64,000 nt of DNA from an uncultured Chlorobiaceae bacterium (GTDB taxonomy: Bacteria > Bacteroidota > Chlorobiia > Chlorobiales > Chlorobiaceae). The stretch spans positions 55,989 through 119,988 of the forward strand of contig CAIRXW010000030.1 in the NCBI GenBank assembly GCA_903882665.1. The letters are read 5' to 3'. A program made the position numbers and the translations under genes. The notes below the pieces were generated by a model that was not told the DNA's origin, did not search any database, and worked only from the letters and a program-made list of their open reading frames with translations. Below are positions 9,023 through 18,874 of the stretch, one piece after another (the stretch's first letter is position 1; every line of letters begins with the position of its first letter).

Positions 9023-10036
9023 ATGAAAAAAATTAATAAAATGCAGAGAATAATGACCCCTGTGCTTGCGGCAGTTTTTTTATTACCAGCCCAGCCGCGC
9101 AATACCGTGCAGTCCACGAATACAAACCAGATCAATTCTTCAAACCTGATTGTTAGAGCAGAGAATGCTTTTACCTACTCGTTTGAGGCGCCAAAAGAAT
9201 TGTCTGTTGCAAGTGCCGGCAGGATTGCTGCTCAAGTAATGGGTGCCGCCAGAGTTCCGCTTACAGTAACCAATCAGAATATTGCCAGTTTCTCCTCACC
9301 TGAAGACGCTTCTGTCTATTTTGAACAGGATTTGAGTACAGGGAATCTCAGCTTTACCAAGAGCATGAGAAAGTATTATGGCAATGCCGTACCTCAGCTC
9401 CCATCTCCTGAAGAAGCTGATAAGATAGCCAGGGAGTATTTGACAAAGTTTAACCTGATGCCTCTCAACCAAAAAGAAATTCAGTTGTTACGTAAAGGTG
9501 GGCTGAGAGCATCATCCGTTATTGACGGCAAAAAAGGCGGGCCCGTCATTGATAAAATGATAACCCTTTCTTACGGAAGAGTTATTGATGGAATTCCTGT
9601 GATTGGACCAGGCTCTAAAATGGTTGTCAATATTGGGAATGCCGGTGAAATAACAGGCGTCATAAAACGATGGAGAGAAGTAAGTCTGTCGTCGAAAACG
9701 CAATTAAAACCGGAGCAAATTCTAAGCCAAACAGAAGCTGAGTCGGAATTGCGGAAATTAATGGCAACAGAATTTGGCCGGGAGGCAACGTATGAAGTAA
9801 AGAGCAGCGGCAGAGCATACTATGATGGAAATGGAAAAACCCTTCAGCCGGTATTTATTTTTGATACCAGGGTATCTCTCGGGCAAAAAAATGTTGAGCC
9901 ATTTAATTATCTCGCATTGGTGAACATACAGAGGAATCCGATTGAATCTGTCAGGCCGGTTATCGATGAAAGAGCAAAAGCAAGCTTGAAAGATCCAAAA
10001 GTACAAAATGTACATCCATTGGATAAAGAAGATTAA
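9023..10036 (+). CDS. Exported protein with PepSY/propeptide-like domain, partner of the putative peptidase
   Basis: A 337-residue protein with a basic N-terminus and hydrophobic segment (MTPVLAAVFLLPAQP), probably exported. No catalytic motif is evident. Residues about 125-220 read like an inhibitory propeptide of secreted peptidases: an acidic helix PSPEEADKIAREYLTKF, then YGRVIDGIPVIGPGSKM and GNAGEITGVIKRWREV (184-220). The pattern V-DG-PVIGPGS, then V-G-GEI-G, then WR is typical of PepSY/FTP-like strands. It follows the putative peptidase gene on the same strand and ends at a strong terminator, so the two probably form an operon. It could be a chaperone or inhibitor acting in trans (inference). 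The ATG is preceded by AGGCAAG. Confidence 0.72.
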   Translation: MKKINKMQRIMTPVLAAVFLLPAQPRNTVQSTNTNQINSSNLIVRAENAFTYSFEAPKELSVASAGRIAAQVMGAARVPLTVTNQNIASFSSPEDASVYFEQDLSTGNLSFTKSMRKYYGNAVPQLPSPEEADKIAREYLTKFNLMPLNQKEIQLLRKGGLRASSVIDGKKGGPVIDKMITLSYGRVIDGIPVIGPGSKMVVNIGNAGEITGVIKRWREVSLSSKTQLKPEQILSQTEAESELRKLMATEFGREATYEVKSSGRAYYDGNGKTLQPVFIFDTRVSLGQKNVEPFNYLALVNIQRNPIESVRPVIDERAKASLKDPKVQNVHPLDKED

Positions 10037-10045
10037 CGATTGAGC

Positions 10046-10088
10046 AAAAAAGCACAACGATGGCTGCCCGGTCATCGTTGTGCTTTTT
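10046..10088 (+). terminator. Rho-independent terminator
   Basis: GCACAACGATG and CATCGTTGTGC form an 11-base perfect stem around a 10-base loop. It is flanked by six A before and five T after, so it could work in both directions. It lies 10 bases after the stop of the propeptide-like gene. Confidence 0.9.
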
Positions 10089-10202
10089 CCCGGTTATGGA
10101 TCTGTGGTCACCCGCGTAGTCGTCAACTGAGCTTCCCTTGTCATTCTCTGCCTTTACCCTCTCATCTGTTCAGGCAGACAGCTCTTTTGTGATTGGTCAG
10201 TA

Positions 10203-10230
10203 AGTGCACTATATCAACAACGTCCCCCTT
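10203..10230 (+). repeat. REP-like intergenic repeat, copy 2
   Basis: AGTGCACTATATCAACAACG then TCCCCCTT, matching the copies at 4635-4660 (minus) and 26646-26710. It sits in the convergent space between the secreted-protein pair and copA. Confidence 0.6.
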
Positions 10231-10261
10231 TTTTGGTTCCAAATTTGGGGAAAATGGGGGG

Positions 10262-12526
10262 CTACAGCTTTTTTGTCTTCAGGCGCAGGGAGTTGCTGAC
10301 TACTGAGACGCTGCTGCCTGCCATGGCTATGCCGGAAAAGACCGGGTTGAGGAAGATGCCCCAGAGGGGGAAGAGCGCTCCGGCGGCCAAAGGGATGCCG
10401 ATGATGTTGTAGATGAAGGCCCAGAAGAGGTTCTGGCGGATCACCCGCATGGTGGCGCGTGAGAGGGTGATGGCCTGGGCAACCTTGTTGATGTCACCCT
10501 TGAGCAGGGTAATGCCGGCTGATTCAATGGCGACATCGGTACCTGTGGCCATGGCAATGCCGACATCGGCCTGGGCGAGGGCTGGAGCATCGTTGATGCC
10601 GTCTCCGGTCATCACAACTTTTCTTCCCGCTGCCTGCAACTCCCTGATTTTGACGGCCTTTTCATGCGGAAGCACTTCGGCGATCACGTCGTCAATGCCA
10701 ACCTGTTTTGCCATATAGGTTGCGGCCATAAGGTTGTCGCCGGTCAGCATGATCACCTTGATCCCTTTGCGGTGCAGTGCCGCAACAGCCTCTTTTGACT
10801 CATCCTTGACGGTATCGCTCAGGGCTATCATCCCCTGGATAATGCCACTTTCTTCAATAATGATCACGGTCTTTCCCTCTTGCTGCAGTTTTTGCAGTTC
10901 GGCCCCCTTTTTTTCACTCTCCTCCGGTTTGCGGACACAGACAGGGCGGTGGCCGATAAATGCCGAAACGCCGATGCCTTCGAGAGCTTTGAAATCGGTG
11001 ATCTCATCGAGGGTAAGCCCCTGCTTTTTTGCGGCTTCGATAATGGCCTGTGCAAGCGGGTGTTCCGAGCGCTTTTCGACGCTTGCGGCGAGCTGCAGAA
11101 GGGAGGTGGTGCTGCTCTCATGGTCGAGCACGAAGATATCGCTGACACTGGGTTTTCCGGTGGTGATGGTGCCGGTTTTGTCGAAAACAACCGTATCTAC
11201 GGAGCTTAGTTTTTCAAGGCTTTCGGCATTGCGGATCAGAATGCCGTATTCAGCTCCCTTGCCGATGCCGACAATGATGGCGGTTGGTGTTGCGAGCCCG
11301 AGCGCACAGGGACAGGCAATGACCAGAATTCCCACCAGCCCCATGACGGCGTAGGAGAGTGCGGCAGAAAAGCCAAGATATGACGCGCCTACAGTCAGCC
11401 AGATTATAAAGGTGAGTGCGGCAAGAAGGAGCACAACCGGCACAAAAATTCCAGCGACTTTGTCGGCAATATGCTGTATGGGCGCTTTCGACCCCTGCGC
11501 CTTTTCGACCATCCTGATGATGCGGGCCAGTACGCTCTCAGGGCCGACGTTTGAAGCGGTGAAGGTGAAGGTTCCCTGTCGGTTGATGGTGCCCCCGATA
11601 ACCTTGTCGCCAGCTTTTTTATCTACCGGGATTGCCTCGCCGGTCACCATCGATTCGTCAATGGAGGAGCTGCCTGCCATAATGGTGCCGTCAACCGGGA
11701 GCTTTTCGCCGGGTTTGACAATCACAAGGTCGCCTCTTTTTACCTCTTCAACCGGAATGGTGACCTCTTTTCCTGATCGCTCAACAAGGGCTGTTTTTGC
11801 CTGCAGGCCAATCAGCTTTTCAATGGCCACTCCGGTCTTCATCTTTGAGCGTGCTTCCAGATATTTGCCGAGCAGCACAAAGCCGATAACCACAATGGTC
11901 ACGTCGAAGTAGGTCGAATCGGGTGCGTGCAGAAAGGCTTTTACTGGCGGGATGAGCGTGATGAGTGCGCTGTAGAGCCAGGCGGTCACGGTTCCGATAC
12001 CGATCAGGGTATCCATGCTTGCCGCGCCGTTTCTGAAAAACATGACAATGCCATGCAGGAATGATTTGCCGGTACGGAAGACCATCCATGTTGACACAAG
12101 CAGAAGCAGAATGTTCAGCCGCTCCATCGAGATGGGCAGATGCGGGAGAGTGTGGAAAACCATTGAGCCGATATCCCACATCATGAGAACAAAAACCACC
12201 AGTGCGACGGGCAGGGCAAATTGCACCTTTCGGAGTTGGTCGCGCAGTTCTTTCTCTTTTTCTGCCCTCTTTTTGGTTGAGTCGGTTACTGCGGCCCGCA
12301 GAGCAACAGGGGGTTGTTCAGCCTCAAGAACGTAGCCGTATTTGTTGACAACCTCATTGAGTGCTTCGGGTGTCAGGGCAATACCGTCAAATTCGAGCGT
12401 TGCCTTTTCAGTTGCCAGATTGACATTTACCGCCCGAACACCCTCAACTTTGGAGAGCTTTTTGGTGACGATGGCCGAGCAGCTTGCGCAGTGCATCCCC
12501 TTGACGTTGTAGCTCCGGGTGGTCAT
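10262..12526 (-). CDS. copA: Copper-exporting P-type ATPase (CopA)
   Basis: P1B-type ATPase pumping Cu(I)/Ag(I) out of the cytoplasm. The 754 residues show, in order: one heavy-metal-binding domain with GMHCASC at residues 10-16, eight predicted membrane helices, the actuator TGEAIPV, the ion-binding CPC motif in [12 protein letters not shown], the phosphorylation site DKTGTIT, the SEHPLAQAI signature of heavy-metal ATPases, and [11 protein letters not shown]. All catalytic residues are intact. It is the last gene of the minus-strand metal-resistance run cusC-cusB-cusA-cupredoxin-copA, starting 12 bases after the cupredoxin stop. Confidence 0.97.
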   Translation of the reverse strand: MTTRSYNVKGMHCASCSAIVTKKLSKVEGVRAVNVNLATEKATLEFDGIALTPEALNEVVNKYGYVLEAEQPPVALRAAVTDSTKKRAEKEKELRDQLRKVQFALPVALVVFVLMMWDIGSMVFHTLPHLPISMERLNILLLLVSTWMVFRTGKSFLHGIVMFFRNGAASMDTLIGIGTVTAWLYSALITLIPPVKAFLHAPDSTYFDVTIVVIGFVLLGKYLEARSKMKTGVAIEKLIGLQAKTALVERSGKEVTIPVEEVKRGDLVIVKPGEKLPVDGTIMAGSSSIDESMVTGEAIPVDKKAGDKVIGGTINRQGTFTFTASNVGPESVLARIIRMVEKAQGSKAPIQHIADKVAGIFVPVVLLLAALTFIIWLTVGASYLGFSAALSYAVMGLVGILVIACPCALGLATPTAIIVGIGKGAEYGILIRNAESLEKLSSVDTVVFDKTGTITTGKPSVSDIFVLDHESSTTSLLQLAASVEKRSEHPLAQAIIEAAKKQGLTLDEITDFKALEGIGVSAFIGHRPVCVRKPEESEKKGAELQKLQQEGKTVIIIEESGIIQGMIALSDTVKDESKEAVAALHRKGIKVIMLTGDNLMAATYMAKQVGIDDVIAEVLPHEKAVKIRELQAAGRKVVMTGDGINDAPALAQADVGIAMATGTDVAIESAGITLLKGDINKVAQAITLSRATMRVIRQNLFWAFIYNIIGIPLAAGALFPLWGIFLNPVFSGIAMAGSSVSVVSNSLRLKTKKL

Positions 12527-12538
12527 TGAACCAAAGGG

Positions 12539-12886
12539 TTACCGGACGTTGATGACGCCACGCACGACGCCCATAGCGCAGGTTATGTTGTAGGCGCCGG
12601 GTTTTTTGGGTGTGAACTCCATGACAATCTTTTTACCCTTTACCAGAGGTTGCGGTTTATCCCATAAGCCGGGAATCATGATTTCGCTCATGCAGCCGGT
12701 AGCGGTATCGGAGGGGTTAATCTCGATGTGGACTTTTTCACCCTTTTTGACCGTAAAGCTATTTGGTGCGATATCATGCGCTTTTGTATAGCCGACCGAA
12801 AAGTTCTCTGCAGCAGCAACAGCGAAAGAGGAGGATGGTGCGGCAAGCGTCATGAGTGCTATCGTGAAGAGTGGTATTCTTTTCAT
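12539..12886 (-). CDS. Periplasmic cupredoxin-like copper-binding protein
   Basis: A 115-residue protein from the ATG at 12884-12886, chosen because it begins a good signal peptide (MKRIPLFTIALMTLAAPSSSFA); the frame is open 13 codons further up. The mature domain has the beta-sandwich pattern of cupredoxin_1 proteins: PNSFTVKKGEKVHIEINPSD, TGCMSEIMIPGL and GAYNITCAMGVVRG. Cys and Met residues at the two last segments would bind copper. It probably shuttles or buffers copper in the periplasm between CusABC and the cytoplasmic exporter (inference from position). In other bacteria such domains are found fused to or next to copper ATPases. Confidence 0.85.
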   Translation of the reverse strand: MKRIPLFTIALMTLAAPSSSFAVAAAENFSVGYTKAHDIAPNSFTVKKGEKVHIEINPSDTATGCMSEIMIPGLWDKPQPLVKGKKIVMEFTPKKPGAYNITCAMGVVRGVINVR

Positions 12887-13039
12887 GTTCATTATTCTGC
12901 GGTTGATTAATCTGGTTCTGTACATTGGTCATCTTCATCGAAAAATCTTTTAATCAAACACTCTTTTTGCTGTGGTCGTTCGGTGTGAGAGAGAAAAAAG
13001 TCAACCGGCGCTCGGCCATGCTTTTTTTGCACGCAGCAC

Positions 13040-16000
13040 TCAGTGCTTCATCCCCGAATGGTGGAGGTGCCCTTTTTTGAGATCCCGTTTTTTCATCAGC
13101 ACAAAGATGACAGGCGTCATGATGAGCACATGAACGGCTGAGGAGATCATTCCTCCAATCATTGGCGCAGCAATCGGTTTCATCACGTCCGCTCCGGTAC
13201 CGGTTGACCATAGGATTGGAATCAGACCCAGAAGGGCTACGGCTACCGTCATCAGTTTCGGGCGCAGGCGAAGCACCGCACCCTCAAAGGCGGCGTCCTC
13301 AATATCCTGTTCTGTACAGGGCCCGTTAATCAGCTTTTTGTCGAGCGCCTCATGCAGGTAGATGACCATGACCACCCCGGTTTCAACAGCGATACCGTAG
13401 AGGGCAATGAAGCCGACCCAGACGGCAACCGACAGGTTATAATCGAGGGCCGATACCAGATAAACTCCGCCAACAAGGGCGAAGGGGACGGAGAGCATCA
13501 CCATCGAAGCCTCAAGTACCGACTTGAAGGTGAAGTAGAGCAGGATAAAGATGATGACCATCCCCAGCGGGATCAGCACCTGGAGACGCTCTTTTGCGCG
13601 AATCTGGTTTTCCCACTGTCCTGACCAGGCGACGTAGTAACCGGCCGGCAGTTTGAGTTTTTGTTCCAGCACCTGCTTTGCCTCGGTAACAAAGCTTCCC
13701 ATGTCGCGTCCCCGGACGTTCAGATAGACCAGCGAGCGCAGAAGGCCCCCTTCGCTGTTGATTTCGGGTGCTCCGGTGGTGATTTTCATGGTTGTGACAA
13801 GGGAAAGTGGTACCTGTGCACCCTCCATGCTGCTGACAAGAATACGACCTATGGCCGGGATGTTGTCACGGTAGTCGCGCAGGTACCGGAGACGGATCGG
13901 GAAGCGGTTTCGTCCTTCAACTGCGGTGGAGAGCATCTCGCCTCCGAGAGCAGTCTCGATGATATCCTGAATGTCGCCAACACTTACCCCATACCGTGCA
14001 GCAGCTTCGCGGTTGATGTTGATATCAAGATAGTTGCCGCCGGTAACCCGTTCAGCCACAACGTCAGCGGCACCATTGATCGGTTTCAGAATGGACTCCG
14101 CCTGAAGCGCCAGATCTTTCAGCACATTGAGGTCATTGCCGAAAATCTTGACGCCAAGGTCAGTACGAACCCCGGTGGAGAGCATGTTGATACGGTTGAT
14201 GATCGGCTGGGTCCAGCCGTTGCGCACGCCGATCTGCAGCAATTTTGAATCCAGTTCAGCCACAATGTCCGCTTTCTTGACTCCCGGTCGCCATTGCTCC
14301 TTGGGTTTCAGGATGATGATACTCTCAAACATGGAGACCGGCGCGGGGTCGGTGGAGGTTTCGGCGCGGCCAACCTTGCCGAGCACATGCTCCACCTCCG
14401 GTACGCCCATGATGATCTTGTCCTGAACCTCGATGAGCCGTTTGGCCTCGGTTATCGAGACGTTGGGCAGGGTTACCGGCATGTAGAGCAGTGAGCCCTC
14501 ATCGAGAGGAGGCATGAACTCTGAGCCAAGATTCATGAAGAGCGGGACGGCCACGGCGAGAGCCACAAGGTTGAGGGTGATGGTCATCTTTTTCCAGCGC
14601 AGCACCCAGTGGATAACCGGCGAATAGAGCCTGATAAAAAAGGTTGAGACCGGATTGGTGCTTTCAGGACGCATCTTGCCCCGCATGAAATAGTACATCA
14701 GCACCGGCACGAGGGTGATGGCAATCATGGCCGATCCCATCATGGAGAAGGTTTTGGTGAAGGCGAGGGGGTGGAAGAGCTTGCCCTCCTGCCCTTCAAG
14801 CATGAAAACCGGTACAAAGGAGAGGACAATGATGAGGAGGGAGAAAAAGATCGCCCGTCCCACCTGCTTTGCGGAACTGATAACAATCTCCAGCCTTTTG
14901 GCATCACGCTCTTCCGCAGGGATCTCCGACAGATGGCGATAGCAGTTCTCCACCATAATCACTCCGGCATCAACCAGCACACCAATGGCGATGGCGATGC
15001 CTCCAAGCGACATGATATTGGAGCTCACGCCCATCAGCTTCATGGTAATAAAGGCGATCAAAACGGCAATCGGCAAGGTGAGCACAATGACGAGGGCGCT
15101 GCGGAAGTGGAGCAGGAAGAGGAGAATGACCAGTGAGACGACGATCGACTCCTCCAGCAGGTTTTTCTTCAGTGTCTCGATGGCCCGCATGATCAGGTCG
15201 GAGCGGTCGTAGGAGACCCTGATTTTCACACCGGGAGGCAGCCCCTTCTCCAGCTCCGTAATCTTCTGCTTGACCCGGTCGATCACCTCTTTGGCATTTT
15301 CGCCATAGCGCATCACCACAATGCCGCCCACCGCCTCGCCCTTTCCGTTGATTTCCAGCAGGCCGCGACGGATGGCGCCCCCAATCTGGACGGTGCCAAG
15401 GTTCTGGAGGTAGACGGGGATGCCGCGCATGTCAGCTCCGACGACGATGTTCTCCAGGTCAGCCTTTGACTTCACGTAGCCGCTTCCCCTGATCAGGAAC
15501 TCCGCATCGGCCTGTTCAATCAGCTTGCCACCCACATCCTTGTTCGAAGCCTTGATGGCATCCATCACCTTGCCCACCTTGATGTTGTAGGCAAAAAGCT
15601 TGTTGGGGTCGAGATCAATCTGGTATTCGCGCACAAAACCGCCGATGGAGGCCACCTCAGCCACACCCTGCACCGTGTTGAGCTGGTAGCGCACAAACCA
15701 GTCCTGAAGGGTTCTGAGCTGTTCCAGATCGTACCCCTTTCCCTCAATGGTGTACCAGAAAACATGTCCGACACCGGTGCCATCGGGGCCAAGGGTGGGC
15801 ACGACGCCCGAGGGCAGGAGCGATGCGGCGTAGTTCAGCCGCTCAAGCACGCGGGTTCTGGCCCAGTAGATATCGGCCTTGTCGTCGAAAATGACATAAA
15901 TCATCGAGAAGCCGAAAGCGCTTGATGCACGCACGGCACGAACCTGAGGCAGCCCCTGCAGGTTGACTGCCAGCGGGTAGGTGACCTGATCTTCCACCAC

Positions 16001-16177
16001 CTGCGGCGAACGGCCCGGATAGTCGGTAAAAACGATGACCTGATTGTCGGACAGGTCAGGGATGGCATCAACCGGCGTTTTATAGACCGACCAGATACCC
16101 CAGGTTATGACAAGGCCGAAAACCATCAGGATGATGATCCTGTTCCGGGCAGAATATTCGATGATCTTTTCTATCAT
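13040..16177 (-). CDS. cusA: Heavy-metal efflux RND transporter (CusA/CzcA family)
   Basis: Inner-membrane proton-driven pump of the tripartite heavy-metal system, 1045 residues as expected. It starts MIEKIIEYSARNRIIILMVF, has the porter-domain segment FSMIYVIFDDKADIYWARTR, and the TM4 motif IAIAIGVLVDAGVIMVEN with the essential Asp, which fits the monovalent Cu/Ag type better than the divalent Czc type (judged by eye). Other landmarks are FMPPLDEGSLLYMP and the late GIAVETGVVMVIYLHEAL. Its start overlaps the membrane fusion gene stop by 4 bases (ATGA), indicating translational coupling. Confidence 0.94.
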   Translation of the reverse strand: MIEKIIEYSARNRIIILMVFGLVITWGIWSVYKTPVDAIPDLSDNQVIVFTDYPGRSPQVVEDQVTYPLAVNLQGLPQVRAVRASSAFGFSMIYVIFDDKADIYWARTRVLERLNYAASLLPSGVVPTLGPDGTGVGHVFWYTIEGKGYDLEQLRTLQDWFVRYQLNTVQGVAEVASIGGFVREYQIDLDPNKLFAYNIKVGKVMDAIKASNKDVGGKLIEQADAEFLIRGSGYVKSKADLENIVVGADMRGIPVYLQNLGTVQIGGAIRRGLLEINGKGEAVGGIVVMRYGENAKEVIDRVKQKITELEKGLPPGVKIRVSYDRSDLIMRAIETLKKNLLEESIVVSLVILLFLLHFRSALVIVLTLPIAVLIAFITMKLMGVSSNIMSLGGIAIAIGVLVDAGVIMVENCYRHLSEIPAEERDAKRLEIVISSAKQVGRAIFFSLLIIVLSFVPVFMLEGQEGKLFHPLAFTKTFSMMGSAMIAITLVPVLMYYFMRGKMRPESTNPVSTFFIRLYSPVIHWVLRWKKMTITLNLVALAVAVPLFMNLGSEFMPPLDEGSLLYMPVTLPNVSITEAKRLIEVQDKIIMGVPEVEHVLGKVGRAETSTDPAPVSMFESIIILKPKEQWRPGVKKADIVAELDSKLLQIGVRNGWTQPIINRINMLSTGVRTDLGVKIFGNDLNVLKDLALQAESILKPINGAADVVAERVTGGNYLDININREAAARYGVSVGDIQDIIETALGGEMLSTAVEGRNRFPIRLRYLRDYRDNIPAIGRILVSSMEGAQVPLSLVTTMKITTGAPEINSEGGLLRSLVYLNVRGRDMGSFVTEAKQVLEQKLKLPAGYYVAWSGQWENQIRAKERLQVLIPLGMVIIFILLYFTFKSVLEASMVMLSVPFALVGGVYLVSALDYNLSVAVWVGFIALYGIAVETGVVMVIYLHEALDKKLINGPCTEQDIEDAAFEGAVLRLRPKLMTVAVALLGLIPILWSTGTGADVMKPIAAPMIGGMISSAVHVLIMTPVIFVLMKKRDLKKGHLHHSGMKH

Positions 16178-17490
16178 GGCTTTTTATCCATCTTCATGCC
16201 CGGCATATCGGCCTGCTCGCTGCTGTTGCCTTTCAACTGTGATTCAGAATCAATAAGGTAGGCTCCGGAGACCGCCACCTTGTCGCCCGGGTTTATACCG
16301 GATAAAATCTGGATGTTGTCGTTGTTCTTCTGTCCAACCTGAACCTCGCGTGGTTCAAACATGCCCGGTGAGCTTTCCACCCATACCACCTGTCGTTTTC
16401 CGGTATCAATGACGGCACTGAGAGGAATAACAATGGTTGATTCAAGGGGTATGCGGATACTGGCGTTGACAAACATGTCGGGTTTCAGCTTCAAGCCGGG
16501 ATTAGCCATCTGCACCCTTGCCTTTACGGTTCTTGTTTTTGGATCGAGAAAGGGGTAGATGAAGGCAATTCGACCGATGAACACCTTTTCAGGGAAAGAC
16601 TGGGAACGAACATCAACCTGCTGACCGATATGAATATTGGGAAATTCGTTTTCATAGAGCTCAAGCTCAACCCACACCGTTGAAAGATCAGCGATGTTGA
16701 AAAGCACCTCACCAGTGTTGACGTACTGCCCCTGCTGTACCATTTTTTCAATGACGATGCCAGAAAAAGGGGAGTAGATGGCAAGCCGGACACTGGGCCT
16801 GCCGCTTTTTTGCAGCGCTGCAATCTGGCTCTCCCTGACTCCGAGTAGCTTCAGTCGTTCTCTGGCTGACGAAACCAGCCCCTCTCCATTTTGTGCGATG
16901 GAGGGGAATGGTGAGTTTTTCAACTGTTCGCGGCTTCTGATGGCCAGCAGATACTCCTGCTGTGCAGCAACAAGATCGGGGGAGTATAGCTCTGCGACCG
17001 GCATCTCCTTGCTGACCATGGCTCCGACACTGCTGACATGCAGTTTGTCGATACGGCCGGCAGCCCATGCGGTGACTCTGGCCTGTCGCGATTGATCGTA
17101 CTGCACAATGCCCACCGCGTTGATCTCCTTGTTCAGTGTGCCGATAGTTGCTTCAATGATCGCAACATTTGCCATTACCCGCTGAGTGGAGGAGAGAGAG
17201 ACGTGAGCCGCCATATCAGATTGCTGTTTCTCTGCTGCCGTTTGAGCCGCACCGCTTGCTGCGCTGTCAATTTTCTTGATCAATTCCATACCACAGATCG
17301 GGCAGAGACCGGGTTTCTCCCTGATGATGAAGGGATGCATGGAACAGGTGTAGAGCTGCTTGACCTCGATTGCTTTTTCGGCAGCGGACTTGCCTGTGCG
17401 TTGATTTTGCCAGAGGAACCAGCCGCCACCCGCGGCAAAAGCGAGAAGAAGAACCAGCAGAGGAAGTGCGATTTTCTTGTTCAGAGCCAT
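16174..17490 (-). CDS. cusB: Membrane fusion protein of heavy-metal efflux (CusB family)
   Basis: Periplasmic adaptor linking the RND pump to the outer-membrane channel. After one N-terminal membrane anchor (LPLLVLLLAFAAGGGWFLW) comes a heavy-metal-binding domain with YTCSMHPFI and LCPICGMEL, which can bind Cu or Ag directly. Next are the barrel-sandwich and helical hairpin (VAAQQEYLLAIRSREQL), then FSGIVIEKMVQQGQYV and beta-barrel segments. The ATG at 17488-17490 was chosen because ACGGA stands six bases before it and it does not overlap cusC. The frame is open to 17562 and another ATG lies at 17494-17496. Length is then 438 residues. Confidence 0.92.
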   Translation of the reverse strand: MALNKKIALPLLVLLLAFAAGGGWFLWQNQRTGKSAAEKAIEVKQLYTCSMHPFIIREKPGLCPICGMELIKKIDSAASGAAQTAAEKQQSDMAAHVSLSSTQRVMANVAIIEATIGTLNKEINAVGIVQYDQSRQARVTAWAAGRIDKLHVSSVGAMVSKEMPVAELYSPDLVAAQQEYLLAIRSREQLKNSPFPSIAQNGEGLVSSARERLKLLGVRESQIAALQKSGRPSVRLAIYSPFSGIVIEKMVQQGQYVNTGEVLFNIADLSTVWVELELYENEFPNIHIGQQVDVRSQSFPEKVFIGRIAFIYPFLDPKTRTVKARVQMANPGLKLKPDMFVNASIRIPLESTIVIPLSAVIDTGKRQVVWVESSPGMFEPREVQVGQKNNDNIQILSGINPGDKVAVSGAYLIDSESQLKGNSSEQADMPGMKMDKKP

Positions 17491-17500
17491 GCTCATTCCG

Positions 17501-18808
17501 TTATTTAGAAGTCTGTGATGCTGCCGTGAGATCTGTTCCGATTGCGGCTTCGAGTTGCGCAAGTTTCATCATATAGTCGGCCTGCGATTCGTAAAGTTCT
17601 CGCTCATAGTTGAACAGGTTCATCCTGCTGTCGAGGAGTGTCAGAAAATCTACCTTGCCTACACGATAGCCGATAAGCGATGATTCAAGCGATTGCTTTG
17701 CCTGCGGAACAAGGCCTCCCTTGTAGAGTTCAACCAGCTTACGGCGTCGCTCCAGTTGGGCAAGGCTTTCGTTGATGGTATAGGAGATATTGTTCTTAAG
17801 GGTATTCAGCTCTTCCGTTGCCATTTTCTGCTCAAAGGTTGATTCGGCCACCATTGCCTGACGTTTTCCCTGCTGGACAGGCAGGTTGAAGGTTACGCCA
17901 ATGCTCACCATGTTGTCGCCCGGATCGGTTGCCATCTCTGTTGATACCGCGTCACGGATCATATACTCCGCAGAGAGGTTGAAGTCGGGATAGTATTCCT
18001 TTCGTGCCAGGCGGTGAGATGCCTCGGCCTTGTTTTCAAGACTGGAAAGGCTTTTTATTTGAGGACGCTGATCAAGAGCCGCCGTGTTCAGTTGTTCCCG
18101 GGAGAGGGTGACGAGTGGCAGGGTGAAATCAGCAACAGGGCCAACCGGAGAGTTTCCGGGGCGGCAGAGCAGATAGTTGATCGTAGCCTCCAGACTCTTG
18201 CGCTGCTGCTGCAGGGTAATCTGCATGTCAAGCATTTTGGATTTTTCCAGACCGGCCTTGAAAATATCCTGCTGAACACCCTGTCCGACGGAATACTTCA
18301 ACTCGGTAATGGTGACGAAATCAGTCAGGATCTTCAGGTTTTTGCTGACAATCTCCAGCCCCTTGTCAACCGCCCAGATCTGGTAATAGCTTTCCTTGAT
18401 CATGCGCGTCAACTCAAGTTTGCGCTCTTCAAAAGCCCAATGGTACGAGTCGGCCTCGTATCGGGCAACATCACGGCGGAGGCCGCGCTTGCCCCAAAAA
18501 GGGAGTTGCTGGGATATGCCGATGACCCTGGCGGACTGGGTATCCTTGTTGAAAACGAAGGGCTGGCGGGCTGGAGTGTTCTGTACCTTCAGCATGATCA
18601 TCGGATCATCGAGCGCTCCGGCCGGCTTTACCTTGCTTGCAAACATCTGCCAGCGGGACTCGGACGCTTTCAGTTCAGGATTATTGGCCAATGCAGCAGC
18701 AACAAGTGCGGTCAAATTTTCCGGTTGTAATTTGACCTCTTCCGCTTTTATTCGTGCAGGCCAGAGAGAAAAGAGCATCAGTAACGCAAGCGCAGAAAAT
18801 CTTTTCAT
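17501..18808 (-). CDS. cusC: Outer-membrane factor of heavy-metal efflux (TolC/CusC family)
   Basis: Outer-membrane channel of the tripartite efflux system. The 435 residues begin with a signal peptide (MKRFSALALLMLFSLWPARIKA). Two long outer-efflux repeats follow, each starting with the typical helix (LVAAALANNPELKASESRW and AEASHRLARKEYYPDFNLSAEY), and the closing segment SLIGYRVGKVDFLTLLDSRMNL is characteristic. First gene of the five-gene metal operon; no metal-responsive regulator gene lies next to it. Confidence 0.93.
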   Translation of the reverse strand: MKRFSALALLMLFSLWPARIKAEEVKLQPENLTALVAAALANNPELKASESRWQMFASKVKPAGALDDPMIMLKVQNTPARQPFVFNKDTQSARVIGISQQLPFWGKRGLRRDVARYEADSYHWAFEERKLELTRMIKESYYQIWAVDKGLEIVSKNLKILTDFVTITELKYSVGQGVQQDIFKAGLEKSKMLDMQITLQQQRKSLEATINYLLCRPGNSPVGPVADFTLPLVTLSREQLNTAALDQRPQIKSLSSLENKAEASHRLARKEYYPDFNLSAEYMIRDAVSTEMATDPGDNMVSIGVTFNLPVQQGKRQAMVAESTFEQKMATEELNTLKNNISYTINESLAQLERRRKLVELYKGGLVPQAKQSLESSLIGYRVGKVDFLTLLDSRMNLFNYERELYESQADYMMKLAQLEAAIGTDLTAASQTSK

Positions 18809-18821
18809 GGGAACCCGATTA

Positions 18822-18848
18822 TCATAGTTTGTTATGAAACGGCTATGA
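18822..18848 (-). promoter_or_regulatory. Candidate operator/promoter region of the metal-efflux operon
   Basis: TCATAG and CTATGA form an inverted repeat with a 15-base spacer, 14 bases upstream of the cusC start. It could be a regulator-binding site for the operon; the size is within the range of dimeric repressor/activator sites. No regulator is encoded nearby to support it. Confidence 0.3.
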
Positions 18849-18874
18849 TTTTTTTATAACATTAAAGAAGTATC

